A DNA stretch of 20,467 nucleotides, from the NCBI GenBank assembly GCA_023389745.1, contig JAEWED010000236.1, forward strand, positions 1-20,467, written 5' to 3'. Source of the DNA: Actinomycetes bacterium (GTDB lineage: Bacteria; Actinomycetota; Acidimicrobiia; Acidimicrobiales; Microtrichaceae). A program made the position numbers and the translations under genes. The stretch's first letter is position 1. Every line of letters starts with the position of its first letter. The notes beneath the pieces are model-generated. The model was not told where the DNA came from. It did not search any database and was given only the letters and a program-made list of their open reading frames with translations. Of the stretch, positions 5,731 to 12,084 are shown in pieces.

Positions 5731-8223
5731 ATGTCGGACCGGATCGAACAGCTGCTCGCTGCCATGACGCTCGACGAGAAGGCGTCGCTGACCGCCGGGG
5801 TCGACATGTGGCACGGCCACGCCGTCGAGCGACTCGGCGTCCCGGCGCTCAAGGTGTCCGACGGCCCCGTCGGCGTGCGGGGCGACCGCTGGGTCGCCTC
5901 CACCTCGGCGTGCGCCCCGTGCGGCACCGCGCTCGGCGCCACCTGGAACCCCGACCTGCTCGTCGAGGTCGGCCGGGTGCTCGGCGACGAGGCCCGCTCC
6001 AAGGGCGTCGACATCGTGCTCGCCCCGACGGTCAACCTGCACCGCAACCCGCTCGCCGGGCGGAACTTCGAGTGCTTCTCCGAGGACCCGCACCTGAGCG
6101 CCCGCGCTGCGGTCGCGGTGATCGACGGCATGCAGTCCACCGGTGTCGGGGCGTGCGTGAAGCACTTCGTCGCGAACGACAGCGAGTACCAGCGCCACAC
6201 GATCTCGTCCGACGTCGACGAGCGCACGCTGCGCGAGCTGTACCTGGTGCCCTTCGAAGCGGCGGTCACCGAGTCCGACGTGGTGTCGGTCATGTCGGGC
6301 TACAACCGGCTCAACGGGACCTACTGCGCGCAGCACCGCTGGCTGCTCACCGACGTGCTGCGCGGCGAATGGGGCTTCGACGGCATCGTCATCTCGGACT
6401 GGTGGGGCACCCAGGGCGTCGAGTCGCTCGAGGCCGGCCTCGACCTGGAGATGCCCGGCCCGCCGAAGCACCTGGGGCCCGCCCAGGCCGACCGGGTGCG
6501 TGCGGGCGAGCTCGACGAGTCGGTGCTCGACGACACGGTCCGCCGGCTGCTGCGCACCGCGGAACGCCTCGGCCTGCTCGACGAGGCACCGGACCGGACC
6601 GAGCACTCGATCCCCCGCGACGACCACGCGCAGGTCCTGCGCCGCGCCGCGACCGAGGGCATCGTGCTGCTGCGCAACGACGCGCCCGACGGCGGCGACG
6701 GCGCGCCCCTGCTGCCGCTGGACGCGTCGTCGCTGTCGCGTGTCGCGGTGATCGGCCCGAACGCGGACGTGCCCGCGGCGCTCGGCGGCGGCTCCGCCGC
6801 CGTCAACCCGCACCACACCGTCACCATGCTCGACGGCCTGCGCGCCGCGCTGCCCGAGGGTGTCGAGGTGGTCCACGAGATCGGCGTCGACACCTACCGC
6901 ACCGCTCCCCCGCTCGACGTGCGCCGGTCGCGACCGCACCGCGGCGCGGATCGAGGCGGGTTGACGGTCGACTACTTCGACAACCGCGAGCTCGCCGGTG
7001 AGCCGGTGCACCGCGAGATCGTCGACGAGCCCCGGCTCAGCTGGATCGGCGACGTGCCCGCTCCTGGTGTGCGCGGCGGCGACTTCTCGGTCCGGGTGCA
7101 CGGCACGTTCGTCGCCGACGTCGACGGCGCCCACACCTTCGCCCTGGTGACCGGCGGGACGGGCGGTCGTGTGTCGATCGACGGCCGGGTGGTGCTCGAC
7201 AACTTCGAGGGCCGCCGGAGCGGCACCGCGTTCTTCGGTCTCGGGTCCGCCGAGGTCCGCACGACCGTCGAGTGCCTGGAGGGCGACGAGCTCGACGTCG
7301 TCGCCGAGTTCGTGTCGTTCGACGGTCTCGCTGCCGCGGGGTTCCTGCTCGGCCACGTGCCGCCGATCGCCGCCGACGGCATCGCCCGTGCCGTCGAAGC
7401 CGCACGCTCCAGCGACGTCGCCATCGTGGTCGTCGGTTTGAACCAGGACTCCGAGACCGAGGGCGAGGACCGCACGACGATGGCGTTGCCCGGTGAGCAG
7501 GGCGACCTCGTCGCCGCGGTCGTCGCAGCGAACCCGCGCACGGTGGTGCTCGTGAACGCCGGCTCGGTGGTGGATCTGTCGAGCGCGGCGGACGCTCCCG
7601 CGTTGGCGCAGACCTGGTACCTCGGCCAGGAGACCGGCCCCGCCGTGGCCGACGTGCTGTTGGGCAACACCAACCCGTCGGGTCGACTGCCGATGACCTA
7701 CGGGGCGAGGCTCGAGGACTGGCCGTCGTTCCTGAACTACCCGGGCGACTCGGGTCACGTGCTCTACGGCGAGCAGCTGTTCATGGGCTATCGGGGCTTC
7801 GAGGCCCGAGGCACCGAGCCGGCGTTCTGCTTCGGCCACGGCCTGGGCTACACCCGCTTCGAGTGGAGCGATGCGGCGCTGTCGCGTCGCAGCGCGGCCG
7901 CTGACGGCCTCGATGACGGCCCGGTCGAGGTGCGGGTCACCGTCACCAACACCGGTGATCGTCGTGGGGCCGAGGTGGTCCAGTGCTACGTGCACGACGA
8001 GGTCTCGACGCTGCGGCGCCCCGAGCAGGAGCTGCGGTCCTTCGCGAAGGTCGAGCTCGACCCCGGCGAGTCGGCGACGGTGTCGCTGACGTTGTCGTCC
8101 CGGGCGTTCGCCGCGTGGGATCCGGCCGCAGCAGGTTGGGTCGTCGAGCCCGGCAGGTTCGAGGTCCGCGTCGCCGCATCCAGTCAGGACGTGCGCGCCA
8201 CACTCCCCCTCGAGCTCACCTGA
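5731..8223 (+). CDS. GH3 beta-glucosidase-like glycoside hydrolase with PA14 insert
   Basis: This 830-aa glycoside hydrolase family 3 protein has all expected domains. The N-terminal catalytic barrel (about 1-265) includes the substrate-binding K144-H145-F motif and the nucleophile Asp223 in V-I-S-D-W-W. The C-terminal alpha/beta domain is split: it begins near residue 300, is interrupted by a PA14 domain at about 405-545 (starting L-T-V-D-Y-F-D-N) and resumes to about 670. A fibronectin-III-like domain covers about 730-816. The acid/base is probably Glu575 or Glu577 in the E-T-E-G-E-D-R loop. PA14 inserts in this family shape the entrance of the active site and favour aryl or oligosaccharide beta-glucosides. 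No signal peptide is seen, so hydrolysis would be intracellular. The gene stands alone, with no sugar transporter or regulator beside it. The ATG has an AGGGGG ribosome binding site. Confidence 0.95.
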   Translation: MSDRIEQLLAAMTLDEKASLTAGVDMWHGHAVERLGVPALKVSDGPVGVRGDRWVASTSACAPCGTALGATWNPDLLVEVGRVLGDEARSKGVDIVLAPTVNLHRNPLAGRNFECFSEDPHLSARAAVAVIDGMQSTGVGACVKHFVANDSEYQRHTISSDVDERTLRELYLVPFEAAVTESDVVSVMSGYNRLNGTYCAQHRWLLTDVLRGEWGFDGIVISDWWGTQGVESLEAGLDLEMPGPPKHLGPAQADRVRAGELDESVLDDTVRRLLRTAERLGLLDEAPDRTEHSIPRDDHAQVLRRAATEGIVLLRNDAPDGGDGAPLLPLDASSLSRVAVIGPNADVPAALGGGSAAVNPHHTVTMLDGLRAALPEGVEVVHEIGVDTYRTAPPLDVRRSRPHRGADRGGLTVDYFDNRELAGEPVHREIVDEPRLSWIGDVPAPGVRGGDFSVRVHGTFVADVDGAHTFALVTGGTGGRVSIDGRVVLDNFEGRRSGTAFFGLGSAEVRTTVECLEGDELDVVAEFVSFDGLAAAGFLLGHVPPIAADGIARAVEAARSSDVAIVVVGLNQDSETEGEDRTTMALPGEQGDLVAAVVAANPRTVVLVNAGSVVDLSSAADAPALAQTWYLGQETGPAVADVLLGNTNPSGRLPMTYGARLEDWPSFLNYPGDSGHVLYGEQLFMGYRGFEARGTEPAFCFGHGLGYTRFEWSDAALSRRSAAADGLDDGPVEVRVTVTNTGDRRGAEVVQCYVHDEVSTLRRPEQELRSFAKVELDPGESATVSLTLSSRAFAAWDPAAAGWVVEPGRFEVRVAASSQDVRATLPLELT

Positions 8224-8228
8224 GGCAT

Positions 8229-8636
8229 TCAGCTGACGTCGAGGCGTTGCACACGCTGACCGGTGATGGCGGCGATCAGGTCGAAGTCCTTGTCGAGGTG
8301 CAGCACCGTGAGCTCAGCGAGTTCCGCGGTCGCTGCGATGAGCAGATCCGGCACTGAGGGTGCTCGGTGCTGCCCTCGTCCGGCCAACACCGACTGGAGT
8401 TCGAGGGCGCGATCTTCGATCTTCGGCGTCAGGTATTCGATCGGCATCGATGCTATCGGCGGCTCGTTCAGCAGCGTGCGGTGGTCGCTCGATGAACGTG
8501 CGGAGTAGCCGACCTCCAGGAGCGTGACGGTACTGATGCGCACGAGGCCCCGCTCGATGCGCGTCGCCCATTCCGTCGCCTCCGGATCGAGGTGGAGACG
8601 GGTGAGGGCTGACTTGTCGATGAGCCAGGAGTTCAC
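8229..8636 (-). CDS. PIN-domain toxin of a VapBC-type system
   Basis: This 135-aa PIN-domain protein is the length expected for VapC ribonucleases, which cleave tRNA, rRNA or mRNA using a Mg-binding acidic cluster. The four positions are visible: Asp7 in W-L-I-D-K-S-A, Glu41 in L-L-E-V, Asp97 in V-P-D-L-L-I-A-A, and Asp115/Asp117 in L-D-K-D-F. The cluster looks intact, so the toxin is probably active. Translation starts at GTG 8636, which overlaps the antitoxin stop by four bases (GTGA), a typical coupled toxin-antitoxin arrangement. The gene converges on the GH3 gene with five bases between the stops. The RNA target cannot be deduced. Confidence 0.9.
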   Translation of the reverse strand: MNSWLIDKSALTRLHLDPEATEWATRIERGLVRISTVTLLEVGYSARSSSDHRTLLNEPPIASMPIEYLTPKIEDRALELQSVLAGRGQHRAPSVPDLLIAATAELAELTVLHLDKDFDLIAAITGQRVQRLDVS

Positions 8637-8854
8637 GACCAGGCGCCGTCCATCACGACAGGGTTGTCCAGGTCGCTGACGAGGGCCGCTGTTCGACGCA
8701 ACTGCTCGACGGTGACGGGCCCTGCGTCGAGGACCCGTTCACGGTCGAGCGTCCGGCGGAGGTATTCGCTGCGCGAGAGCCCTACCCGCTTCGCCTTCGC
8801 ATCGATCGCGCTGATCACCTCGTCGGGAACGTCTCTGATCAAGATGTCGGTCAT
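8633..8854 (-). CDS. Ribbon-helix-helix antitoxin of a VapBC-type system
   Basis: This 73-aa protein begins M-T-D-I-L-I-R-D-V-P-D-E-V and continues with A-K-R-V-G-L-S-R-S-E-Y-L-R-R, a typical ribbon-helix-helix DNA-binding domain of VapB/FitA-like antitoxins. The C-terminal half (D-A-G-P-V-T-V-E-Q-L-R-R-T-A to D-G-A-W-S) would wrap the PIN toxin. The ATG at 8854 is chosen because GAGGTGG lies six bases upstream and the RHH strand begins immediately after it; an upstream in-frame start at 8989 would add 45 residues of non-domain sequence running through the promoter. The antitoxin probably represses its own operon through the repeats at 8869-8888. Confidence 0.88.
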   Translation of the reverse strand: MTDILIRDVPDEVISAIDAKAKRVGLSRSEYLRRTLDRERVLDAGPVTVEQLRRTAALVSDLDNPVVMDGAWS

Positions 8855-8868
8855 CGAGCACCACCTCT

Positions 8869-8888
8869 GATAGCACACGATATCGCAC
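8869..8888 (-). promoter_or_regulatory. Probable vapBC promoter and operator repeats
   Basis: GATAGCAC (8869-8876) and GATATCGCAC (8879-8888) are related direct repeats, and the second contains the palindrome GATATC. On the minus strand TATCGT (8882-8877) fits a -10 box, placing the start near 8870 and leaving a leader of about 16 nt with the GAGGTGG site. Repeats on a toxin-antitoxin promoter fit autorepression by the VapB-VapC complex. Confidence 0.4.
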
Positions 8889-9037
8889 TGCTCCCGCCTG
8901 CGGGCGAACGGATTTGGATCAGCGACGCGTCCACTTCCGCGAGGTGCGATGGTGACCGACTGGCAGGGGACGACGACGCGGCTGAGCACTTCGACGACCG
9001 CGTCATCCTCCGTGACCGCGGTGACCGGGTCATCCTG

Positions 9038-9349
9038 TTGCGCGTCGCGTGTCGAGTCCTGGTGGCCATTCAGATCGCGGCGTTGGTGTGGTTCGCCCTC
9101 GACTCAGTGCTGGTGCAGCCGTCCGAGGCATTCGTACGAAACTCCGTCGCGGATTTCGTGGTCGTCGGCGGCTTCATCGTCGCGGCACCGTTCTCGGTCG
9201 TGGGCTACGCGGTCGTCGCCGGTCCCGCCTGGGCGGGGATGTACGAGTGGGGCTCGGTGCCGTACGGACTGATCCTCGGGATCGTCACGGTCCTCAACTG
9301 GTTGGTGTTCGCCACGCTCGTCCGGTTCGCGACCAGGCGTGCTTCGTAG
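9038..9349 (+). CDS. Small multi-pass membrane protein, hypothetical, N-terminus uncertain
   Basis: The 103-aa product has three hydrophobic segments: about 8-26 (V-A-I-Q-I-A-A-L-V-W-F-A-L), about 36-62 and about 76-95, ending in a basic R-F-A-T-R-R tail. I recognise no family. The only canonical start in this frame is TTG 9038, which has no ribosome binding site and lies just before the first membrane segment. The frame is open and codon-biased for some 90 bases upstream, reading D-D-R-V-I-L-R-D-R-G-D-R directly into the start. Another frame has ATG 8949/GTG 8952 with GAGGTG ahead, and inserting one G in the GGGG run at 8966-8969 would join them into a 133-aa protein. The annotated start is therefore probably not the ancestral one. 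Confidence 0.55.
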   Translation: MRVACRVLVAIQIAALVWFALDSVLVQPSEAFVRNSVADFVVVGGFIVAAPFSVVGYAVVAGPAWAGMYEWGSVPYGLILGIVTVLNWLVFATLVRFATRRAS

Positions 9350-9377
9350 CGTCCACGGACGCCAGCTCGTTGCTGGC
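9349..9377. terminator. Tandem short hairpins between convergent genes
   Basis: GCGTCC/GGACGC (9349-9362) and GCCAGC/GCTGGC with a five-base loop (9361-9377) lie directly after the stop of the small membrane protein and about 30 bases past the stop of the Imm5-like gene. They could terminate both transcripts. There is no U-tract. Confidence 0.35.
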
Positions 9378-9407
9378 CGAGATCGTGGCCGAGCGGCGAC
9401 GCGGGTG

Positions 9408-9995
9408 CTACATCTGCCGTTCGCCGAGCAGCGCTTGGATCAGTCGAATCGTGCCGCCGACGTGACCCTGGCTCAAGCGTCCAGGACCCAAGGGGCCTGA
9501 CCGGTCATCACCCAGGTCCGGGAGCGACGAAAGCGCACGGGCGACGGCATCGGTCATCGCTGCCACCTGGCGACGCGACTCCGAACGTGTCACGGCGTCG
9601 TCGTCACAGCCTGCGGCCAGTGTCGACGCCTTGGCCGCGTAGCCGGCGGCGCCGAGTCCGTGCGCTCCCATGTGCGCGACAGCGGCGGCTTGTTCGGCCG
9701 CGTAGGCAGCGGCCGTGGCTGCTGGTGTCGGCGCTTCGCGAGCAGCGGCGCCTGCTGCGCCACCCCTGAGGCGCACCGCATCCCTGACGGCGAGCTCACC
9801 CGAGGCGAAGGAGCGGGTCTGTTCGATGGCGGCTCGCACTCTGGCGTCACCCGGCATGACGTCTTCGTAGAGGACACGCACGTGTTCGGCACAGTCGGCC
9901 GCCCACGATGCGACGAGGCGGCGGTCCTCAACGCTCAGGGTCTGCCGAGAGGGCGCCACCGCCGGATCGTAGATCGTGGCATCGAAGTCGCCCAC
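9408..9995 (-). CDS. Imm5-like putative immunity protein
   Basis: The roughly 195-aa product has the pattern of the 'putative immunity protein' (Imm5-like) family. It contains L-S-V-E-D-R-R-L-V-A-S-W-A-A-D-C-A-E-H-V, then P-G-D-A-R-V-R-A-A-I-E-Q-T-R, a run of Ala-rich helices, A-A-A-V-A-H-M-G-A-H-G-L-G-A-A-G-Y-A-A-K-A, and a C-terminal G-P-L-G-P-G-R-L. Family members are assumed to neutralise polymorphic toxins, mostly from genomic context rather than biochemistry. The start is uncertain: GTG 9995 gives a normal length but has only a distant AGGTG; GTG 9959 is the alternative. The frame stays open upstream, but there it is antisense-free shadow of the cytochrome-b-like gene. It lies 38 bases after that gene on the same strand, and no toxin gene is visible nearby. 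Confidence 0.75.
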   Translation of the reverse strand: MGDFDATIYDPAVAPSRQTLSVEDRRLVASWAADCAEHVRVLYEDVMPGDARVRAAIEQTRSFASGELAVRDAVRLRGGAAGAAAREAPTPAATAAAYAAEQAAAVAHMGAHGLGAAGYAAKASTLAAGCDDDAVTRSESRRQVAAMTDAVARALSSLPDLGDDRSGPLGPGRLSQGHVGGTIRLIQALLGERQM

Positions 9996-10033
9996 GAACC
10001 GACGTATGAACGCACCTGCTTCGGTCGAGCCGT

Positions 10034-10666
10034 TCAGTCCTCGATGGGTGCACGGCCTCGCCCGAGCCAGATCGACACGCCCAGCGCGACCGCCGCCACC
10101 ACTGGCGCCGCGAGATGGACGAGCAGCCATCGGCGGTAGGTGCCTTGGCCCACCTCTGCCCCGCCGACGATGAGGAATCGCACGTCGTCCGACACCGCCG
10201 GCTCCCACAACCCTCCGTCGGCGAAGTGCTGTCCGCTCATCACGGACCACAGTGCGATCTGGTCCCAGCGCACGAGTCCCCACGTCGCCGACGCCACGAC
10301 GCAGGCGACGACCACGACGGCCGTCGCCGCCAGCATCAGCACCGTCACTGCCCGAGACCGTGCCCGAACGAACACTGCCGTCGTCACGGCCCACACCAGC
10401 GATCCGACGACCGCGACGCCGAGCGCCAGCTCGTGCGCCGTCACCCACCCACTCGGCGCATACCGACGCGCCGCCACATCGGCAGCGTTCCAGTCATCGA
10501 CCTGGAGGTCCGGCCGGAACCGGCGCAGCAGGACCAGCGCCGACACGATCGTGACGAGCACCGCGACCGCCGTGGCGCAGCCCGCGGCGATGCGGATGAC
10601 GTTGCCCATGTGGCCGACCGGTCGCAGCCGTTGTGGCTCCGACGCTTGCGTCGGCGAGTTCTGCAT
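10034..10666 (-). CDS. Reduced cytochrome-b-like four-helix membrane protein
   Basis: This 210-aa protein has four membrane segments at about 24-47, 77-99, 107-128 and 180-201. The stretch around W134-D-Q-I-A-L-W, V162-R-F-L-I-V-G-G-A-E-V-G-Q and R179-W-L-L-V-H184-L-A-A-P resembles the N-terminal half of bc-complex cytochrome b (the P-W-D-Q, G-G-x-E-V-G-Q and R-F-F-x-L-H-x-L-L-P motifs). One His is present in helix 2 (His78) and one in helix 4 (His184). The partner positions 14 residues further on, which bind the second haem in cytochrome b, are Trp92 and Ser198. At most one b-haem is therefore expected. The ATG at 10666 is supported by a TACCCT -10 box ending seven bases upstream (leaderless). 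No Rieske protein or cytochrome c lies nearby. The role is unknown; membrane electron transfer is inferred. Confidence 0.65.
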   Translation of the reverse strand: MQNSPTQASEPQRLRPVGHMGNVIRIAAGCATAVAVLVTIVSALVLLRRFRPDLQVDDWNAADVAARRYAPSGWVTAHELALGVAVVGSLVWAVTTAVFVRARSRAVTVLMLAATAVVVVACVVASATWGLVRWDQIALWSVMSGQHFADGGLWEPAVSDDVRFLIVGGAEVGQGTYRRWLLVHLAAPVVAAVALGVSIWLGRGRAPIED

Positions 10667-10673
10667 CCGGCGC

Positions 10674-10692
10674 AGGGTATCGGGGCCCCGAT
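10674..10692 (-). promoter_or_regulatory. Leaderless promoter (TACCCT) with adjoining 14-bp palindrome
   Basis: On the minus strand TACCCT (10679-10674) is followed by seven bases and the ATG at 10666. A perfect 14-bp palindrome with the core CGGGGCCCCG spans 10679-10692, in the spacer next to the -10, where a bound repressor could block polymerase. No -35 hexamer is evident. Confidence 0.5.
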
Positions 10693-10787
10693 CGCACAGA
10701 TCGCCAATTGCATCGAGGCGCGCGACGCCGGTGCAGGGCGACAGACTGTCCGGCGAGCAGCACGCGCCACCTCGGGAAGGACCGACC

Positions 10788-10823
10788 ATGACGACCCTCG
10801 CCCCCGGACGTGATCGGCGATGA
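10788..10823 (+). CDS. 11-codon leader ORF coupled to the alpha/beta hydrolase
   Basis: The peptide M-T-T-L-A-P-G-R-D-R-R starts at an ATG with a good GGAAGG ribosome binding site seven bases upstream (10775-10780). Its TGA overlaps the ATG of the hydrolase as ATGA (10820-10823). The hydrolase start itself has no ribosome binding site, so translation by termination-reinitiation is likely. The three Arg codons near the end could make it sensitive to charging or ribosome speed, but that is speculation. Confidence 0.5.
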   Translation: MTTLAPGRDRR

Positions 10824-11518
10824 CGACACCGTCTCGCTCCACGACGTTCGTCCTGTTGCCCGGCGCCGGCGGCGCGGCCTGGTACTGGAGCCTGGTCGTC
10901 CCGTTGCTCGAGTCGGCCGGCCACGGGGCGATCGCCGTCGATCTCCCAGGCCCCGACCCTGACGCCGGCCTCTCCCGCTACGCCGCGCTCGCCGCGGCGG
11001 CGATCGACAACGAGGAGAGCGAGGGAGCTGACGTGGTGCTCGTCGCCCAGTCGCTCGGCGGCTTCACCGCGGCGATGACGTGCGCCCAGGTCCCCGTCCG
11101 TTCACTGATCCTGGTCAACGCCATGATCCCGGTTCCCGGCGAGACGCCGGGCGAGTGGTGGGGTGCGACCGGCGCGGTCGACGCACGCGAGGAGGCAGCT
11201 GCCGCCGGCGGCTACGGCGAGTTCGATCTCGACGTGTACTTCCTCCACGACGTGCCGCCCGACGTCGCCGCCGACGGTGAAGCGCACCAGCGCCCAGAGG
11301 CCGACGCCGTGTTCGCATCAGCGTGCGAGTTCGAGGGCTGGCCCGACATCCCCATCCGCGTGGTCGCAGGCGCCGACGACCGCTTCTTCCCGGCCGAGTT
11401 CCAGCGCCGGGTCGCGAAGGAGCGGCTCGGCCTCGAACCCGAGGTCATCCCCGGCGGCCACCTCGTCGCGCTGTCGCAACCGGACGCCGTCGCCGAGCTC
11501 ATCCTGCGCGACGCCTGA
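10820..11518 (+). CDS. Alpha/beta hydrolase
   Basis: This 232-aa single-domain alpha/beta hydrolase starts with the typical F-V-L-L-P-G-A-G-G-A-A-W-Y-W strand and oxyanion loop. The nucleophile is Ser78 in A-Q-S-L-G-G, the acid Asp186 or Asp187 in A-G-A-D-D-R-F-F-P, and the base His214 in G-G-H-L-V-A-L-S-Q-P. The layout matches small esterase-like hydrolases of the RsbQ/salicylate-esterase (methylesterase) type. The substrate is unknown, and no signal peptide is present. Translation is probably coupled to a short leader ORF through an ATGA overlap. The gene is divergent from the cytochrome-b-like gene and converges on the VOC gene, with which it shares a stem-loop that embeds both stop codons. 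Confidence 0.88.
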   Translation: MTTPSRSTTFVLLPGAGGAAWYWSLVVPLLESAGHGAIAVDLPGPDPDAGLSRYAALAAAAIDNEESEGADVVLVAQSLGGFTAAMTCAQVPVRSLILVNAMIPVPGETPGEWWGATGAVDAREEAAAAGGYGEFDLDVYFLHDVPPDVAADGEAHQRPEADAVFASACEFEGWPDIPIRVVAGADDRFFPAEFQRRVAKERLGLEPEVIPGGHLVALSQPDAVAELILRDA

Positions 11519-11555
11519 ACGAGTTCGTCCCGCCCTCGCTGGGGTGGGTTCAGGC
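11513..11555. terminator. Bidirectional terminator embedding two stop codons
   Basis: GCCTGAAC (11513-11520) and GTTCAGGC (11548-11555) are perfect inverted copies, because both convergent genes end in GCC-TGA-AC. Inside, CCGCCC (11530-11535) pairs with GGGTGG (11542-11547), one pair being G-T, around a six-base loop; a nine-base bulge lies on the left. The same structure can form on either transcript. Confidence 0.5.
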
Positions 11556-11984
11556 CAGGGATTCGGCGAGACCGATGAGGATGCCTTCGGGCCCGCGGAT
11601 GTAGCAGAGGCGGTAGACGGACTCGTAGTCGACCACCTCGCCGACGAGACGAGCGCCGTAGGGAGCGAGTCGTTCGAGGATCTCGTCCAGGTCGTCGACG
11701 GCGAACATCACGCGGAGGTGGCCGAGCGCGTTCACCGGCGCGTTCCGGTGGTCCGCGACCACCTCGGGTTCGAGGAACCGTGACAGCTCGAGCTGGCCGC
11801 TGCCGTCGGGGGTTCGCATCATCGCGACCTCGACGCGCTGGTCGCCCAGACCGGTCACCCGTCCGGCCCACTCCCCCTCGATGACGCCCTGACCCACGAC
11901 CTCGAGGCCGAGCTCGCCGAAGAACTCCACGGCTGCGTCGAGGTCCTCGACGACGATGCCGACGTTGTCCATCCGCAGGCCCAT
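11550..11984 (-). CDS. VOC (glyoxalase/bleomycin-resistance fold) family protein
   Basis: This 144-aa protein has two beta-alpha-beta-beta-beta modules of the vicinal oxygen chelate fold. It opens M-D-N-V-G-I-V-V-E-D-L-D-A-A-V-E-F-F and ends Y-I-R-G-P-E-G-I-L-I-G-L-A-E. Likely metal ligands are Glu66 (L-E-L-S-R-F), His89 (G-H-L-R-V-M-F) and Glu141; the first ligand position, usually His, is Asn7. This may mean three-ligand or weaker metal binding, so lyase, dioxygenase or binding roles are all open. The ATG at 11984 is preceded by TAGTCT six bases upstream and lacks a ribosome binding site, so the mRNA is probably leaderless. The gene is divergent from the sulfatase and convergent with the hydrolase. 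Confidence 0.9.
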   Translation of the reverse strand: MGLRMDNVGIVVEDLDAAVEFFGELGLEVVGQGVIEGEWAGRVTGLGDQRVEVAMMRTPDGSGQLELSRFLEPEVVADHRNAPVNALGHLRVMFAVDDLDEILERLAPYGARLVGEVVDYESVYRLCYIRGPEGILIGLAESLA

Positions 11985-11990
11985 GGAGCG

Positions 11991-11996
11991 AGACTA
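11991..11996 (-). promoter_or_regulatory. -10 box (TAGTCT) for the leaderless VOC transcript
   Basis: TAGTCT on the minus strand is followed by six bases and the ATG at 11984. No ribosome binding site and no clear -35 hexamer are visible. Confidence 0.45.
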
Positions 11997-12035
11997 TGAC
12001 CGCGCGGCGAACGCTCGACGGCTTGAGCGACCAGG

Positions 12036-12041
12036 TACCTT
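12036..12041 (+). promoter_or_regulatory. -10 box (TACCTT) for the sulfatase gene
   Basis: TACCTT lies 43 bases before the sulfatase ATG, leaving a leader of about 37 nt that contains the GGGAGGGGG ribosome binding site. A poor -35 match (CTCGAC) precedes it with a 16-base spacer. Confidence 0.4.
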
Positions 12042-12084
12042 GAGCCACCATCGTCGCGGCTTCGGCCGTTCGGGAGGGGGTGCG

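Noticed and set aside
5692..7995. Minus-strand open frame of 767 codons opposite the GH3 gene
   Set aside because: Composition is Arg/His/Val/Gly-rich without motifs; it mirrors the GH3 coding sequence, which has complete domains and catalytic residues.
8893..8904. Short CCCGC/GCGGG hairpin in the gap upstream of vapB
   Set aside because: Five-base arms with a two-base loop are expected often by chance at this GC content, and the hairpin follows no gene end.
8855..8989. 45-residue N-terminal extension of the antitoxin
   Set aside because: The extension would run through the probable promoter and repeats and does not look like protein of this family; ATG 8854 has a proper ribosome binding site.
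9996..10448. Extension of the Imm5-like frame into the cytochrome-b-like gene
   Set aside because: The extra 151 residues are Arg/Gly-rich shadow sequence of the membrane-protein gene in another frame; family similarity begins only after about 9950.
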